Part shown: piece by piece, positions 1 through 6,555 of the stretch | Layout: each line of letters starts with the position of its first letter | Position numbering within the stretch: position 1 is the first letter of the stretch | Source of the DNA: Peptococcaceae bacterium | Lineage (GTDB): Bacteria > Bacillota > DSM-521 > Neomoorellales > Neomoorellaceae | Assembly (NCBI GenBank): GCA_003509545.1 | Contig: DOLC01000054.1 | Coordinates: forward strand, 1 to 15,156 | Direction: 5' to 3' | DNA length: 15,156 nucleotides | Notes under the pieces: model-generated | What the model was told of the DNA's origin: nothing | The model's database searches: none | What the model saw: only the letters and a program-made list of their open reading frames with translations | Position numbers and translations under genes: made by a program

Positions 1-188
1 AGCTTGGCGAAAGGCTTAAAGCTTGGCCCGAGGGCATGTATCCTTGCGGCCGGCAACTGAGGCAGGATGCTTAAATTCTGCCGGGAAGCCTGCCTTAAGC
101 CTTTAAGCCAAGCAAAAGTCCTGCCCGCGAGGGAGGCCTTTGCGAGCGGAAGCCAAGCAGGCCAGGATCAAAACTGGGGATGCGCCAG
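1..188 (+). mobile_element. MITE-like inverted-repeat element, copy 1 (left-truncated by window edge)
   Basis: This is the right part of a non-coding element whose complete copy lies at 7631-7896; position 1 here aligns with 7713 there. Shared blocks include AGCTTGGCGAAAGGC, CCCGAGGGCAT, GCCGGCAACTGAGGCAGGA, CTTAAATTCTGCCGGGAAGC and GCCAAGCAGGCC. The right terminus reads GGGGATGCGCCAG, the inverse of the CTGxxxTATCCCC-type left ends of the other copies. No transposase or credible reading frame lies inside. It is directly followed by the 9-bp sequence GGTCTTTAC and then an inverted copy. The left third and any left target duplicate are outside the window. Confidence 0.8.
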
Positions 189-463
189 GGTCTTTACCTA
201 AGTTATTCCCAATTAGTTCCAGATATCCTTGGCTTTCGGTCCCTCGTTGGCCCAACTAGCCTTCGGCCTTAAAACCTTAAAGAGGGGTACCCGATCCAAT
301 CGGCATCCTTGCCGGTGGAAGGGTCTCGGACATTCTATCCTCGGCCCCGCCTCCGGTTTCGGCCGAAGCTCAAAGTTTGGCTTGTCGCTCGTGTTTAGTC
401 CCTCGCTTTAAAGTTCAAGCAGGCCTCCCGCTGCAAAAAGCGGGGATACCCCAGGGCCTTTAC
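189..463. repeat. Imperfect 9-bp direct repeat flanking copy 2 (target-site duplication)
   Basis: GGTCTTTAC at 189-197 and GGCCTTTAC at 455-463 bracket the inverted element. The left duplicate also abuts the right end of copy 1, so two elements meet back to back over a single 9-bp target. Because the element ends are C and G, the duplication could be read as 7 to 9 bp. Confidence 0.6.
198..454 (-). mobile_element. MITE-like inverted-repeat element, copy 2 (inverted, diverged)
   Basis: Read on the minus strand, this stretch aligns with the complete copy at 7631-7896 over its whole length, with many substitutions and small indels. Its minus-strand left end at 454 reads CTGGGGTATCCCCGCTTTTT, then GCAG and AGGCCTGCTTG; further in come AGCCAAACTT, GGAGGCGGG and CGAAAGCCAAG. 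It is flanked by GGTCTTTAC (189-197) and GGCCTTTAC (455-463), an 8 of 9 match and a likely target-site duplication. An open frame at 229-411 is contained in the repeat and is not credible as a gene. Confidence 0.75.
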
Positions 464-561
464 TTGCCCCTCTGGAGTTCGACCCGGGCGGCTCCCGGGA
501 CGCATAAAAGGGAAGGTTTCATGGAAAGTTAATAAAGTATAGTATATCGCTCGGTTTTGCC

Positions 562-592
562 TTGACAATATCCGAGTAGATTGCTAAGATAT
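562..592 (+). promoter_or_regulatory. Promoter of the iscR-iscS-iscU-mnmA operon with an overlapping Rrf2/IscR-like dyad
   Basis: TTGACA (562-567) and TAAGAT (585-590) are separated by 17 bp, a near-consensus housekeeping promoter 45 bases before the iscR start. A 25-bp imperfect dyad at 568-592 covers the spacer and the -10 box. Its outer arms are ATATC and GATAT, and 8 of 12 position pairs are complementary. The known E. coli IscR type 1 site is also 25 bp and AT-rich at both ends (ATA...TAT), and this dyad resembles it. Autorepression by the adjacent regulator is therefore likely but inferred. Confidence 0.65.
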
Positions 593-634
593 AAACTACG
601 GAAGCAAGGGAAAAGATGGGGGGGTGAGGGCATC

Positions 635-1081
635 GTGAAATTCTCCACCAGAGGGGAATACGGCCTGCGCGCCATGTTCGACTTGGCCCAGCGTTACGGC
701 GAAGGGCCCATCTCCCTGAAGAGCGTAGCTGAACGCCAGGATATCTCCGAATATTACCTGGAACAGCTCATAGCTGCCCTGCGCAAGGCCGGCCTGGTAA
801 AAAGCGTCCGTGGCGCCCAGGGGGGGTACACCCTGGCCAGGGATCCCTCGGAAATTAAGGTGGGGGACATTATCCGCGTATTGGAAGGGCCTATTGCTCC
901 CATGGATTGCGTAAAAGAAGAAGGGGAATGCTGTTCCCGGGCCGAAAGCTGCGTGGCCCGTACCATATGGGAAAAGGTGCGGGATAGCGTAAGCGGAGTC
1001 TTGGATTCCATTACGTTGGAAGATATGGTCATAGAGGCCAATAAGTTGCAGCAGAGTAATAGTTACATTTACTACATCTAG
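635..1081 (+). CDS. iscR: Rrf2 family regulator, IscR-like Fe-S cluster sensor
   Basis: The gene encodes a 148-residue DNA-binding regulator of the Rrf2 family, usual length for IscR/CymR proteins. The N-terminal winged helix is clear (MKFSTRGEYGLRAMFDLA, then EYYLEQLIAALRKAGLV and SVRGAQGGY). Cysteines at residues 92, 99, 100 and 106 form a cluster-binding region close to E. coli IscR Cys92/98/104. This suggests a true Fe-S sensor rather than the cysteine-sensing CymR type, which lacks these residues. The GTG at 635 is chosen over an upstream ATG at 581 because it has a GGGGTGAGGG ribosome site and gives the family's standard N-terminus, while the ATG would lie upstream of the predicted transcription start. 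It heads the iscS-iscU-mnmA operon and probably represses it through the dyad in its promoter. Confidence 0.9.
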   Translation: MKFSTRGEYGLRAMFDLAQRYGEGPISLKSVAERQDISEYYLEQLIAALRKAGLVKSVRGAQGGYTLARDPSEIKVGDIIRVLEGPIAPMDCVKEEGECCSRAESCVARTIWEKVRDSVSGVLDSITLEDMVIEANKLQQSNSYIYYI

Positions 1082-1104
1082 ATTTCCGGGGAAAAGGTGA
1101 GAGC

Positions 1105-2271
1105 ATGCGACGGGTTTATCTGGATCACAGTGCTACGACGCCGGTGCGGCCGGAGGTACTGGAGGAAATGCTCCCGTTCCTGAAGGAGGAATTCGGCAAC
1201 CCGTCCACCATTTATAGTTGGGGCCGCCAGGCCAAAAAGGCCGTAGAAGAGGCCCGGGCGCGGGTGGCGTCCCTTATCGGAGCTCAGCCGGAGGAAATAA
1301 TCTTTACCAGCGGGGGTACCGAGGCCGATAATATGGCCCTTATCGGCGCCGCCTACGCCAATCAAAATAAGGGAAAGCATATCATCACTTCCAGCATCGA
1401 ACACCATGCTGTTTTGGATACGGCCCAGTATTTGATGCGCCAGGGCTTTAAGGTGACCTTTCTGCCGGTCACGCCGGAAGGCCTGGTGCGCGTGGAAGAC
1501 GTCCTGCAAGCTATTACCGACGGGACCATTCTTATCAGTATTATGCATGTTAACAACGAAGTGGGCACTATTCAGCCCATCCGGGAAATCGGCAAGGTGG
1601 CGCGGGAGAAAGGTATTATTTTTCACACCGATGCCGTACAGAGCGTAGGCAAAATACCGGTCAACGTTCAGGATTTAAATGTCGATCTTTTAACCGCGTC
1701 GGCCCATAAGATTTATGGCCCTAAAGGGGTGGGGTGTCTTTACGTCCGCAAGGGAACCCGCATCCAGCCCCTGTTGCATGGCGGGGGGCAGGAGCGCAAG
1801 CGCAGGGCGGGGACGGAGAATGTGCCTGGCATCGTGGGTTTCGGCAAGGCGGCCGAATTGGCCGGCAGGGAACTGGAGAGCGAGGGTCGCCGGTTAAAGG
1901 CTTTGCGGGATAAACTAATCGAGGGGGTACTGGCGAGGATCGAGGAAACCAGGTTGAACGGCGACCGGGAGCAGAGGTCCCCCATCAATGCCAACTTCAG
2001 CTTCCGTTACGTGGAAGGGGAATCCATCCTTCTCAGCCTGGATATGAAGGGAATAGCCGCTTCCAGCGGCTCGGCCTGTACTTCGGGGTCCCTGGACCCG
2101 TCCCACGTACTCCTGGCCATGGGAATCCCCCATGAAATCGCCCATGGTTCGGTGCGCATGACCCTGGGTCGAGATAACACGGAAGAGGATATCGACTATG
2201 TCCTGGAAGTGCTCCCGGAGGTCGTGGAGCGCCTGCGCGCCATGTCTCCTTTATACAATAAAGGGAAGTAG
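1105..2271 (+). CDS. iscS: Cysteine desulfurase (IscS/NifS)
   Basis: This is a PLP-dependent class V aminotransferase-fold enzyme that converts L-cysteine to alanine, holding the released sulfur as a persulfide for Fe-S assembly and tRNA thiolation. The 388-residue length is normal. It opens with MRRVYLDHSATTPVRPEV. The PLP-stacking His is at about 101 in SSIEHHAV, the Schiff-base Lys at 202 in SASAHKIYGPKG, and the catalytic Cys at 325 in the loop SSGSACTSGSL. The ATG at 1105 follows an AAAAGGTGAGAG ribosome site. The gene sits 23 bases after iscR and 40 before iscU, so its main acceptors are probably the IscU scaffold and MnmA encoded next. Confidence 0.95.
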   Translation: MRRVYLDHSATTPVRPEVLEEMLPFLKEEFGNPSTIYSWGRQAKKAVEEARARVASLIGAQPEEIIFTSGGTEADNMALIGAAYANQNKGKHIITSSIEHHAVLDTAQYLMRQGFKVTFLPVTPEGLVRVEDVLQAITDGTILISIMHVNNEVGTIQPIREIGKVAREKGIIFHTDAVQSVGKIPVNVQDLNVDLLTASAHKIYGPKGVGCLYVRKGTRIQPLLHGGGQERKRRAGTENVPGIVGFGKAAELAGRELESEGRRLKALRDKLIEGVLARIEETRLNGDREQRSPINANFSFRYVEGESILLSLDMKGIAASSGSACTSGSLDPSHVLLAMGIPHEIAHGSVRMTLGRDNTEEDIDYVLEVLPEVVERLRAMSPLYNKGK

Positions 2272-2311
2272 GGCCGGGAGGTTATTTGAGGTCGGTAAGG
2301 AGTGAGTGGAC

Positions 2312-2701
2312 ATGTATAGCGAAAAAGTGATGGATCATTTCACCAATCCCCGCAACGTGGGAGAGATCCCGGATGCCGACGGAGTCGGGCAGGTAGGCAA
2401 TCCGGTGTGCGGAGACATCATGCGCCTTTACATCAGGGTGGAAAACGGCATAATAAAGGATGCCAAGTTCAAAACCTTCGGCTGCGGGGCGGCCATTGCC
2501 ACCAGCAGCATGCTTACCGAGATGGTGAAGGGCAAGACGTTGGAGGAGGCCCTGCGCATAACCAATAAAGACGTGGCCGAGGCCCTCCACGGCCTGCCTA
2601 CCCAGAAGATGCACTGTTCCAATCTGGCGGCCGATGCCCTGCACAAGGCCATAGAGGACTACGAGAAGAAGAACAGCAAGGGCGGTGACATGACTGGCTA
2701 A
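2312..2701 (+). CDS. iscU: Fe-S cluster assembly scaffold IscU/NifU-like
   Basis: The 129-residue protein is a single-domain IscU scaffold that receives sulfur from IscS and iron to build a transferable [2Fe-2S] cluster. All three ligand cysteines are present: Cys33 in NPVCGD, Cys58 in FGCGAA and Cys102 in HCSNLAADAL, with the regulatory Asp35. The ATG at 2312 is preferred to an in-frame GTG at 2306 because the AAGGAG site (2297-2302) sits nine bases before the ATG but only three before the GTG. The LPPVK-type chaperone-recognition motif of proteobacterial IscU is not present; the equivalent stretch before Cys102 reads LPTQKMH. The 3' end may overlap the start of mnmA. Confidence 0.93.
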   Translation: MYSEKVMDHFTNPRNVGEIPDADGVGQVGNPVCGDIMRLYIRVENGIIKDAKFKTFGCGAAIATSSMLTEMVKGKTLEEALRITNKDVAEALHGLPTQKMHCSNLAADALHKAIEDYEKKNSKGGDMTG

Positions 2702-2711
2702 AGCCAAGGTT

Positions 2712-3794
2712 ATGGTGGCCATGAGCGGTGGGGTGGACAGTTCTACGGCCGCCGCTTTACTGAAGGACAGGGGCTATGAGGTCATCGGAGTTACCATGGA
2801 TATCTGGCCTGCAGACGCCCCGCCGCCACCGGGGGAAACGGGATGCTGTTCTTTAAGCGCCGTAGAGGATGCCCGGCGGGTAGCTGCCCTCCTGGGCATT
2901 CCTCATTATGTGCTCAATTTCCGCGATATGTTCGGGGAAAAGGTTATCGATTACTTCGTAGAAGATTACCTGGAGGGGCGTACCCCTAACCCCTGCGTGG
3001 CCTGCAACCGCTTCATTAAATTCGAGGGCCTTCTGCGCAAAGCCTTGGCCCTGGGTATGGATTACGTGGCTACGGGCCATTATGCCCGTATATGGTACGA
3101 CGAGAAGCGGGGACGTTACCTCCTGGCCAAGGGTCGGGACGCCGCCAAGGATCAAAGCTACTTCCTATACACCTTTACCCAGGAGCAGATGGCCCGTACC
3201 CTGTTGCCCCTGGGAGATTACACCAAGGACGAGGTGCGGGCCATGGCGGAGGGCTACGGCCTGCCGGTGGCCCGAAAGCCCGAATCCCAGGAAATATGTT
3301 TCGTTACCACCGGCGACTACCGCCAGTTCATCCGGGAGCGGGCTCGGGTTCCCCTCCGGCCGGGGCCCATTCTGGATACGGAGGGGCGGGTCGTGGGTCG
3401 GCACCGGGGTCTAGCCTATTATACCGTGGGCCAGCGGCGGGGCCTGGGCCTGGCAGCCGGCCGGCCCCTATTCGTGGTGGCCCTGGATCCCCGGCGGAAT
3501 GCCGTAATCGTGGGGGAGGAAGGAGAACTCTTTAAGCCCGGCTTAACCTCGAGGGATAATAACTTTATTCTGTGGGCCGAACCGCCGCCGGAGGCAGAGG
3601 TCACCGTTAAAATCCGCTACCGGGCCCCGGAGGTGCCGGCTCTCCTCCGGCCCCAGGGCGGGGGGCGGGCCAAAGTAATATTTAAGGAACCCCAGCGGGC
3701 GGTGGCCCCCGGACAGGCGGTGGTTTATTACCAGGGCGACGTGGTGGCCGGAGGGGGCACCATCATGGCACCGTGGGAAGAAGATGCGCCCTGA
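2712..3794 (+). CDS. mnmA: tRNA-specific 2-thiouridylase MnmA
   Basis: MnmA adenylates U34 of Glu, Gln and Lys tRNAs and replaces its oxygen with sulfur relayed from a desulfurase. The PP-loop ATPase motif SGGVDSS is at residues 5-11. The catalytic cysteines are Cys95 in TPNPCVACN and Cys196 in SQEICFV. GHYAR, KDQSYFLY and the C-terminal beta-barrel (YTVGQRRGLG onward) are all recognisable, and 360 residues is normal. The ATG at 2712 is the conservative start, but it lacks a well-spaced ribosome site and cuts into the first strand. The only other in-frame choice before a TGA at 2691 is CTG at 2694, which would add LAKAKV behind GGCGGTGA. Co-transcription with iscS fits its need for persulfide sulfur. 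Confidence 0.93.
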   Translation: MVAMSGGVDSSTAAALLKDRGYEVIGVTMDIWPADAPPPPGETGCCSLSAVEDARRVAALLGIPHYVLNFRDMFGEKVIDYFVEDYLEGRTPNPCVACNRFIKFEGLLRKALALGMDYVATGHYARIWYDEKRGRYLLAKGRDAAKDQSYFLYTFTQEQMARTLLPLGDYTKDEVRAMAEGYGLPVARKPESQEICFVTTGDYRQFIRERARVPLRPGPILDTEGRVVGRHRGLAYYTVGQRRGLGLAAGRPLFVVALDPRRNAVIVGEEGELFKPGLTSRDNNFILWAEPPPEAEVTVKIRYRAPEVPALLRPQGGGRAKVIFKEPQRAVAPGQAVVYYQGDVVAGGGTIMAPWEEDAP

Positions 3795-3809
3795 GACGGG
3801 CGCATTTTT
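3784..3809 (+). terminator. Intrinsic terminator overlapping the mnmA stop codon
   Basis: ATGCGCCC (3784-3791) and GGGCGCAT (3798-3805) form a perfect 8-bp stem with a TGAGAC loop, followed by a run of T to 3809. The mnmA TGA stop (3792-3794) lies in the loop, so the ascending stem arm is coding sequence. It would end the isc-mnmA transcript. Confidence 0.8.
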
Positions 3810-3853
3810 CGAGCCCGGCCGGGCAATAATACTGCTTGAGCGAGGGGATTCTT

Positions 3854-4330
3854 TTGCCCAAAGGGAGAGAACTGGTGGGTTTGCCCGTGGTATGCCTGGA
3901 CGCCGGCGAAGAGCTGGGACGGGTACATGACCTGGTCTGGGACGTCGCCACTTACGGCCTGTCCGGCGTCGTCCTTGCCCCCGGCGGGCTTTGGAAGGGA
4001 CCCCGGTTCCTCGAGGCCCAAAAAATCAAGAATTCGGGGCCCCATGCCCTGACGGTGGAGAACAGCGCCTGCCTGGAGGACAGGGTACCCGAGGAGAGCC
4101 TGCGCTGGCGGGAGTTTAAAGGTAGGAGGGTCCTCGATTCCGGGGGCCGCGAGCTGGGGCTCCTGGAAGATGTGGAGGTGGAATGGCCCTCCGGTCGGAT
4201 TGTGGCCTTGGAACTATCCCAGGGACTGGTAAACGATCTCCTCGAGGGGCGTCGAACCATTGAAGCCGCCCCCTGTTCCATTACCTGGGGACCCGACGTG
4301 GTCATCCTTAATGCGGGAGGTGGAGGGTAA
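3854..4330 (+). CDS. PRC-barrel domain protein
   Basis: The product is about 158 residues with two successive PRC-barrel-like modules. The first begins KGRELVGLPVVCLDAGEELGRVHDLVWD and the second FKGRRVLDSGGRELGLLEDVEVE, each a compact beta-barrel pattern ending in a hydrophobic strand. PRC barrels occur in photosynthetic reaction centre H subunits, RimM and many uncharacterised prokaryotic proteins, and the role here is unknown. The TTG at 3854 is chosen because GAGGGG (3842-3847) sits six bases upstream and the protein then begins at the domain edge; an in-frame TTG at 3836 lacks a ribosome site. It heads a tight run with the zinc ribbon, small membrane and AI-2E genes. No convincing promoter is seen in the 44 bases after the mnmA terminator. 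Confidence 0.8.
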   Translation: MPKGRELVGLPVVCLDAGEELGRVHDLVWDVATYGLSGVVLAPGGLWKGPRFLEAQKIKNSGPHALTVENSACLEDRVPEESLRWREFKGRRVLDSGGRELGLLEDVEVEWPSGRIVALELSQGLVNDLLEGRRTIEAAPCSITWGPDVVILNAGGGG

Positions 4331-4331
4331 T

Positions 4332-4490
4332 TTGCCTACTTGTCCTGTCTGCGGCGGTAAAGCCGTGGGACGCGTAGGGGTGGACCAGTACTACTGCTGG
4401 GACTGTCTCCTGGAATTCAACGGTCGCAATGAAGTCTTCGCCATTGCCGAAGACGGTACCTTAGTTGCCTATGACCACCGGGGGGGCTAA
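4332..4490 (+). CDS. Small zinc-ribbon protein
   Basis: This 52-residue protein contains CPVC near its start and CWDC about 20 residues later, a four-cysteine zinc ribbon, followed by a short beta-rich tail (EVFAIAEDGTLVAYDHRGG). Function is unknown; such ribbons commonly mediate protein or nucleic-acid contacts. The TTG at 4332 lies one base after the PRC-barrel stop codon and is preceded by a very strong GGAGGTGGAGGG site within the end of the previous gene, indicating translational coupling. An in-frame ATG at 4311 is possible but has no ribosome site. Confidence 0.65.
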   Translation: MPTCPVCGGKAVGRVGVDQYYCWDCLLEFNGRNEVFAIAEDGTLVAYDHRGG

Positions 4491-4496
4491 AAACCT

Positions 4497-4679
4497 ATGC
4501 TGCGGCGAGGATTCTGGGGAGGTCTGCTGACCGGGGCAGTAGTAGGATTTTTTATAGGGTTGATGTCTCACCCTACCCAATCCGCGGGAGAGCGCCGGCC
4601 GCCCGCCCATCCGGCCGGCGTAAAGGAGTCAGATCGTCTCAAGCGGTTGGGAGGTGTCGTTCGTTATCGCAAAAACTGA
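4497..4679 (+). CDS. Small single-pass membrane protein (YtxH-like), function unknown
   Basis: The 60-residue product starts MLRRGFWGGLLTGAVVGFF and so has one glycine-rich transmembrane segment at about residues 5-22, then a basic, proline-rich cytoplasmic tail. The glycine-patterned helix resembles the N-terminus of YtxH-type proteins, but similarity at this size is weak evidence. It follows the zinc ribbon by six bases, with GGGGGG as a possible ribosome site. No function can be assigned. Confidence 0.55.
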   Translation: MLRRGFWGGLLTGAVVGFFIGLMSHPTQSAGERRPPAHPAGVKESDRLKRLGGVVRYRKN

Positions 4680-4708
4680 AAACCGGAACTCCGGGTGAAG
4701 GGTAGGCC

Positions 4709-5746
4709 ATGTTTTCCCTGCAACGTAATAAATTATCGCGCCTGGCCTTAGGTGGTGCTCTCTCGGCCGGGGCTTTATTTTTTCTATATCTAGTGCGGCC
4801 CCTCTTTACCCCCCTGCTGGGCGCCGCCCTTCTCGCCTACTTTCTCAAGCCGGCCGTTATAGCCCTGGAAAAGCGCGGGTGGCCCCGACCGAAGGCCATC
4901 CTGCTTTTATATCTCCTGGGGCTGGCCGTTTTAGCTCTAACCCTACTTTACGTCCTACCCCGGCTCCTGCGGGAACTCAACAAGTTTTTGGACCAGCTCC
5001 CCGTCTTTACCGGTGAAGTTCAGGGGTGGCTGCAGCATTTCTACGACCGGTACCAGCGACCTGGTATGCCGGCGGGCCTGAAGCGCCTCGTGGACGAAAG
5101 CCTGGCCGTGTTCCAGGGCCGGATAGAGGTGGGCATCCGCCAGGCGGTCGGCCTCCTGGCCGGGCTATTTTCGGGTTTGACCAGCATCGTGCTGGCGCCG
5201 GTCCTGGCGTATTACCTTCTCAAGGATAGCGAGAATCTAGGCCGGAGCGCCCTCCGCCTTTTGCCTCCGGCATGGCGGGAAGACCTGTTGGGGCTGTGGA
5301 TGGAGATCGACCGCATCCTGACCGGTTTCGTCTGGGGCCACTTGCTGATTTCCGTGCTGGTAGGCGCCCTTACAGGCCTGGGGCTTTTTCTGGCCGGAAG
5401 CCCCTATGCCGTGGTTATGGGCATTATCATGGGTTTGGCGGATCTCATTCCCTACTTCGGGCCCCTCATCGGGGCCATACCCGTGGTCGCCTTGAGCTGG
5501 ATGGAGTCTCCCCGCCTTGCCATTTATGCCCTAGGGGTGATCGTGGTCGTACAACAGATCGAAACCGCGATCCTGGCCCCGCGGATCCTGGGTCAGAGCG
5601 TGGAGTTATCCCCCCTCGCCGTCATTCTGGCCGTCATGGCAGGGGGCGAGCTTTTCGGGGTGGTGGGCCTTCTCCTGGCCGTGCCCGCCGCTGCCGTAGG
5701 ACGGGTAATCGTGGGCTTCCTCTGGTCCAGACTGGTGAGCCGCTAG
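4709..5746 (+). CDS. AI-2E family transporter (PerM/YtvI-like permease)
   Basis: The 345-residue polytopic membrane protein has the family's layout. Two N-terminal helices (about 13-55) are followed by a third helix at about 63-85, a soluble loop rich in charged residues (about 88-145) and a C-terminal block of helices. Family signatures are LAYYLLKD, DLIPYFGPLIGAIP and LAPRILGQSVELSPLAVI. Members export small molecules or ions (AI-2, indole, Na+/H+ in different lineages), so the substrate cannot be named. The ATG at 4709 follows GAAGGGTAGG. In many clostridial genomes this family member lies between mnmA and alaS; here the next gene is instead the convergent ccsB, whose stop lies one base away. 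Confidence 0.85.
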   Translation: MFSLQRNKLSRLALGGALSAGALFFLYLVRPLFTPLLGAALLAYFLKPAVIALEKRGWPRPKAILLLYLLGLAVLALTLLYVLPRLLRELNKFLDQLPVFTGEVQGWLQHFYDRYQRPGMPAGLKRLVDESLAVFQGRIEVGIRQAVGLLAGLFSGLTSIVLAPVLAYYLLKDSENLGRSALRLLPPAWREDLLGLWMEIDRILTGFVWGHLLISVLVGALTGLGLFLAGSPYAVVMGIIMGLADLIPYFGPLIGAIPVVALSWMESPRLAIYALGVIVVVQQIETAILAPRILGQSVELSPLAVILAVMAGGELFGVVGLLLAVPAAAVGRVIVGFLWSRLVSR

Positions 5747-5747
5747 G

Positions 5748-6551
5748 TTATGCATAGCTATGCAGGCCGGGTAGTAGCAAAGAAACACCGAAAAGGGTAA
5801 AGAGTACGGCCAAAAACCCTACTACTGCTACAACGGCCGCCCTTCTGCCCCGCCAACCGTAGGTCCTACGGGCATGGAGGAAGCCGGCATAGATGAGCCA
5901 GGTGATCAGGGCCCACGTTTCCTTGGGGTCCCAGCCCCACCACCGGCCCCAAACTTCTTCCGCCCAGACCGCCCCGGTGATGAGCACTAGGGTCATGAAG
6001 GCAAAGCCCACGGCCGCGCACCAATACAGCAGGTGGTCCAATTTAGCCGGGGAGGGGAGGGAAAAGGGGAGTTCCCTGTTCCGGATCCTTTCGTGGAGCA
6101 GATAAAGGATGCCCAGGCAAAAGGAGAGACCGAAGGACCCGTAGGCTATAACGGCCGTCAGTACGTGAAGCTGGAGCCACACGCTCTGCAGGGCGGGCAT
6201 CAGGGGCCGGCTTTCCGAAGGGAGGGTATTACTGAAAGAAAGGATGAGCACGGCCAGCAGGGCTACCAGGACGGTCAACAGATTACCGGGAATATGTTTC
6301 CGGATAAAGAAGAAGAGGAAGAGAATCCCCCACGCGAAAAGGAGGGTGAACTCGTATAGCGTGGCTACGGGGAGGTAGCCGCTTTCCAAGGTGCGCCGGC
6401 CCAGGGCCAGGGTGAGGAGGACAAAGGCGATAACAACGGAGGCCAGGGACGTCCGGCCCAGGGGTCGGTGGGGCTGCCACAGGAGGATTAAACTAAGGAG
6501 AAGGGCGATTAACAGGAAAAAATACGCAGCCAAGACATATTTTGCTTCCAT
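5748..6551 (-). CDS. resC: Cytochrome c biogenesis protein CcsB/ResC (CcsA-type heme handling protein)
   Basis: This is the heme-handling membrane subunit of system II cytochrome c maturation, working with ResB to carry heme across the membrane and attach it to CXXCH apocytochromes. The 267 residues contain about eight transmembrane segments. The diagnostic tryptophan-rich WWGWDPKETWALITWL is present, with conserved histidines in QLHVLTA, GFLHARR and the C-terminal LPGLHSYA. The ATG at 6551 has GGAGGGGAAAG upstream, inside the 3' end of resB, so the two are translationally coupled. NCBI names this family CcsB; Bacillus calls it ResC. The obvious local client is the triheme DsrJ. Confidence 0.92.
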   Translation of the reverse strand: MEAKYVLAAYFFLLIALLLSLILLWQPHRPLGRTSLASVVIAFVLLTLALGRRTLESGYLPVATLYEFTLLFAWGILFLFFFIRKHIPGNLLTVLVALLAVLILSFSNTLPSESRPLMPALQSVWLQLHVLTAVIAYGSFGLSFCLGILYLLHERIRNRELPFSLPSPAKLDHLLYWCAAVGFAFMTLVLITGAVWAEEVWGRWWGWDPKETWALITWLIYAGFLHARRTYGWRGRRAAVVAVVGFLAVLFTLFGVSLLLPGLHSYA

Positions 6552-6555
6552 GATT

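Noticed and set aside
229..411. A 60-codon open frame on the plus strand
   Set aside because: It lies wholly within the inverted repeat copy 2, has low-complexity composition and no ribosome site, and is not kept as an open frame in the other copies.
1..463. Possible CRISPR array or attC-type integron sites among the repeats
   Set aside because: The repeats are about 260 bp with both orientations present, not short regular repeat-spacer units, and no cas, integrase or cassette genes are nearby.
3813..3824. Palindrome GCCCGGCCGGGC after the mnmA terminator
   Set aside because: It is short, has no loop or T-run, and is plausible by chance in GC-rich DNA; AATAAT next to it has no -35 partner.
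5751..5764. Perfect 14-bp palindrome TGCATAGCTATGCA between convergent genes
   Set aside because: It encodes the conserved C-terminal HSYA of CcsB/ResC, so the symmetry is probably incidental; it has no T-tract to act as a terminator and no matching partner to be an attachment site.
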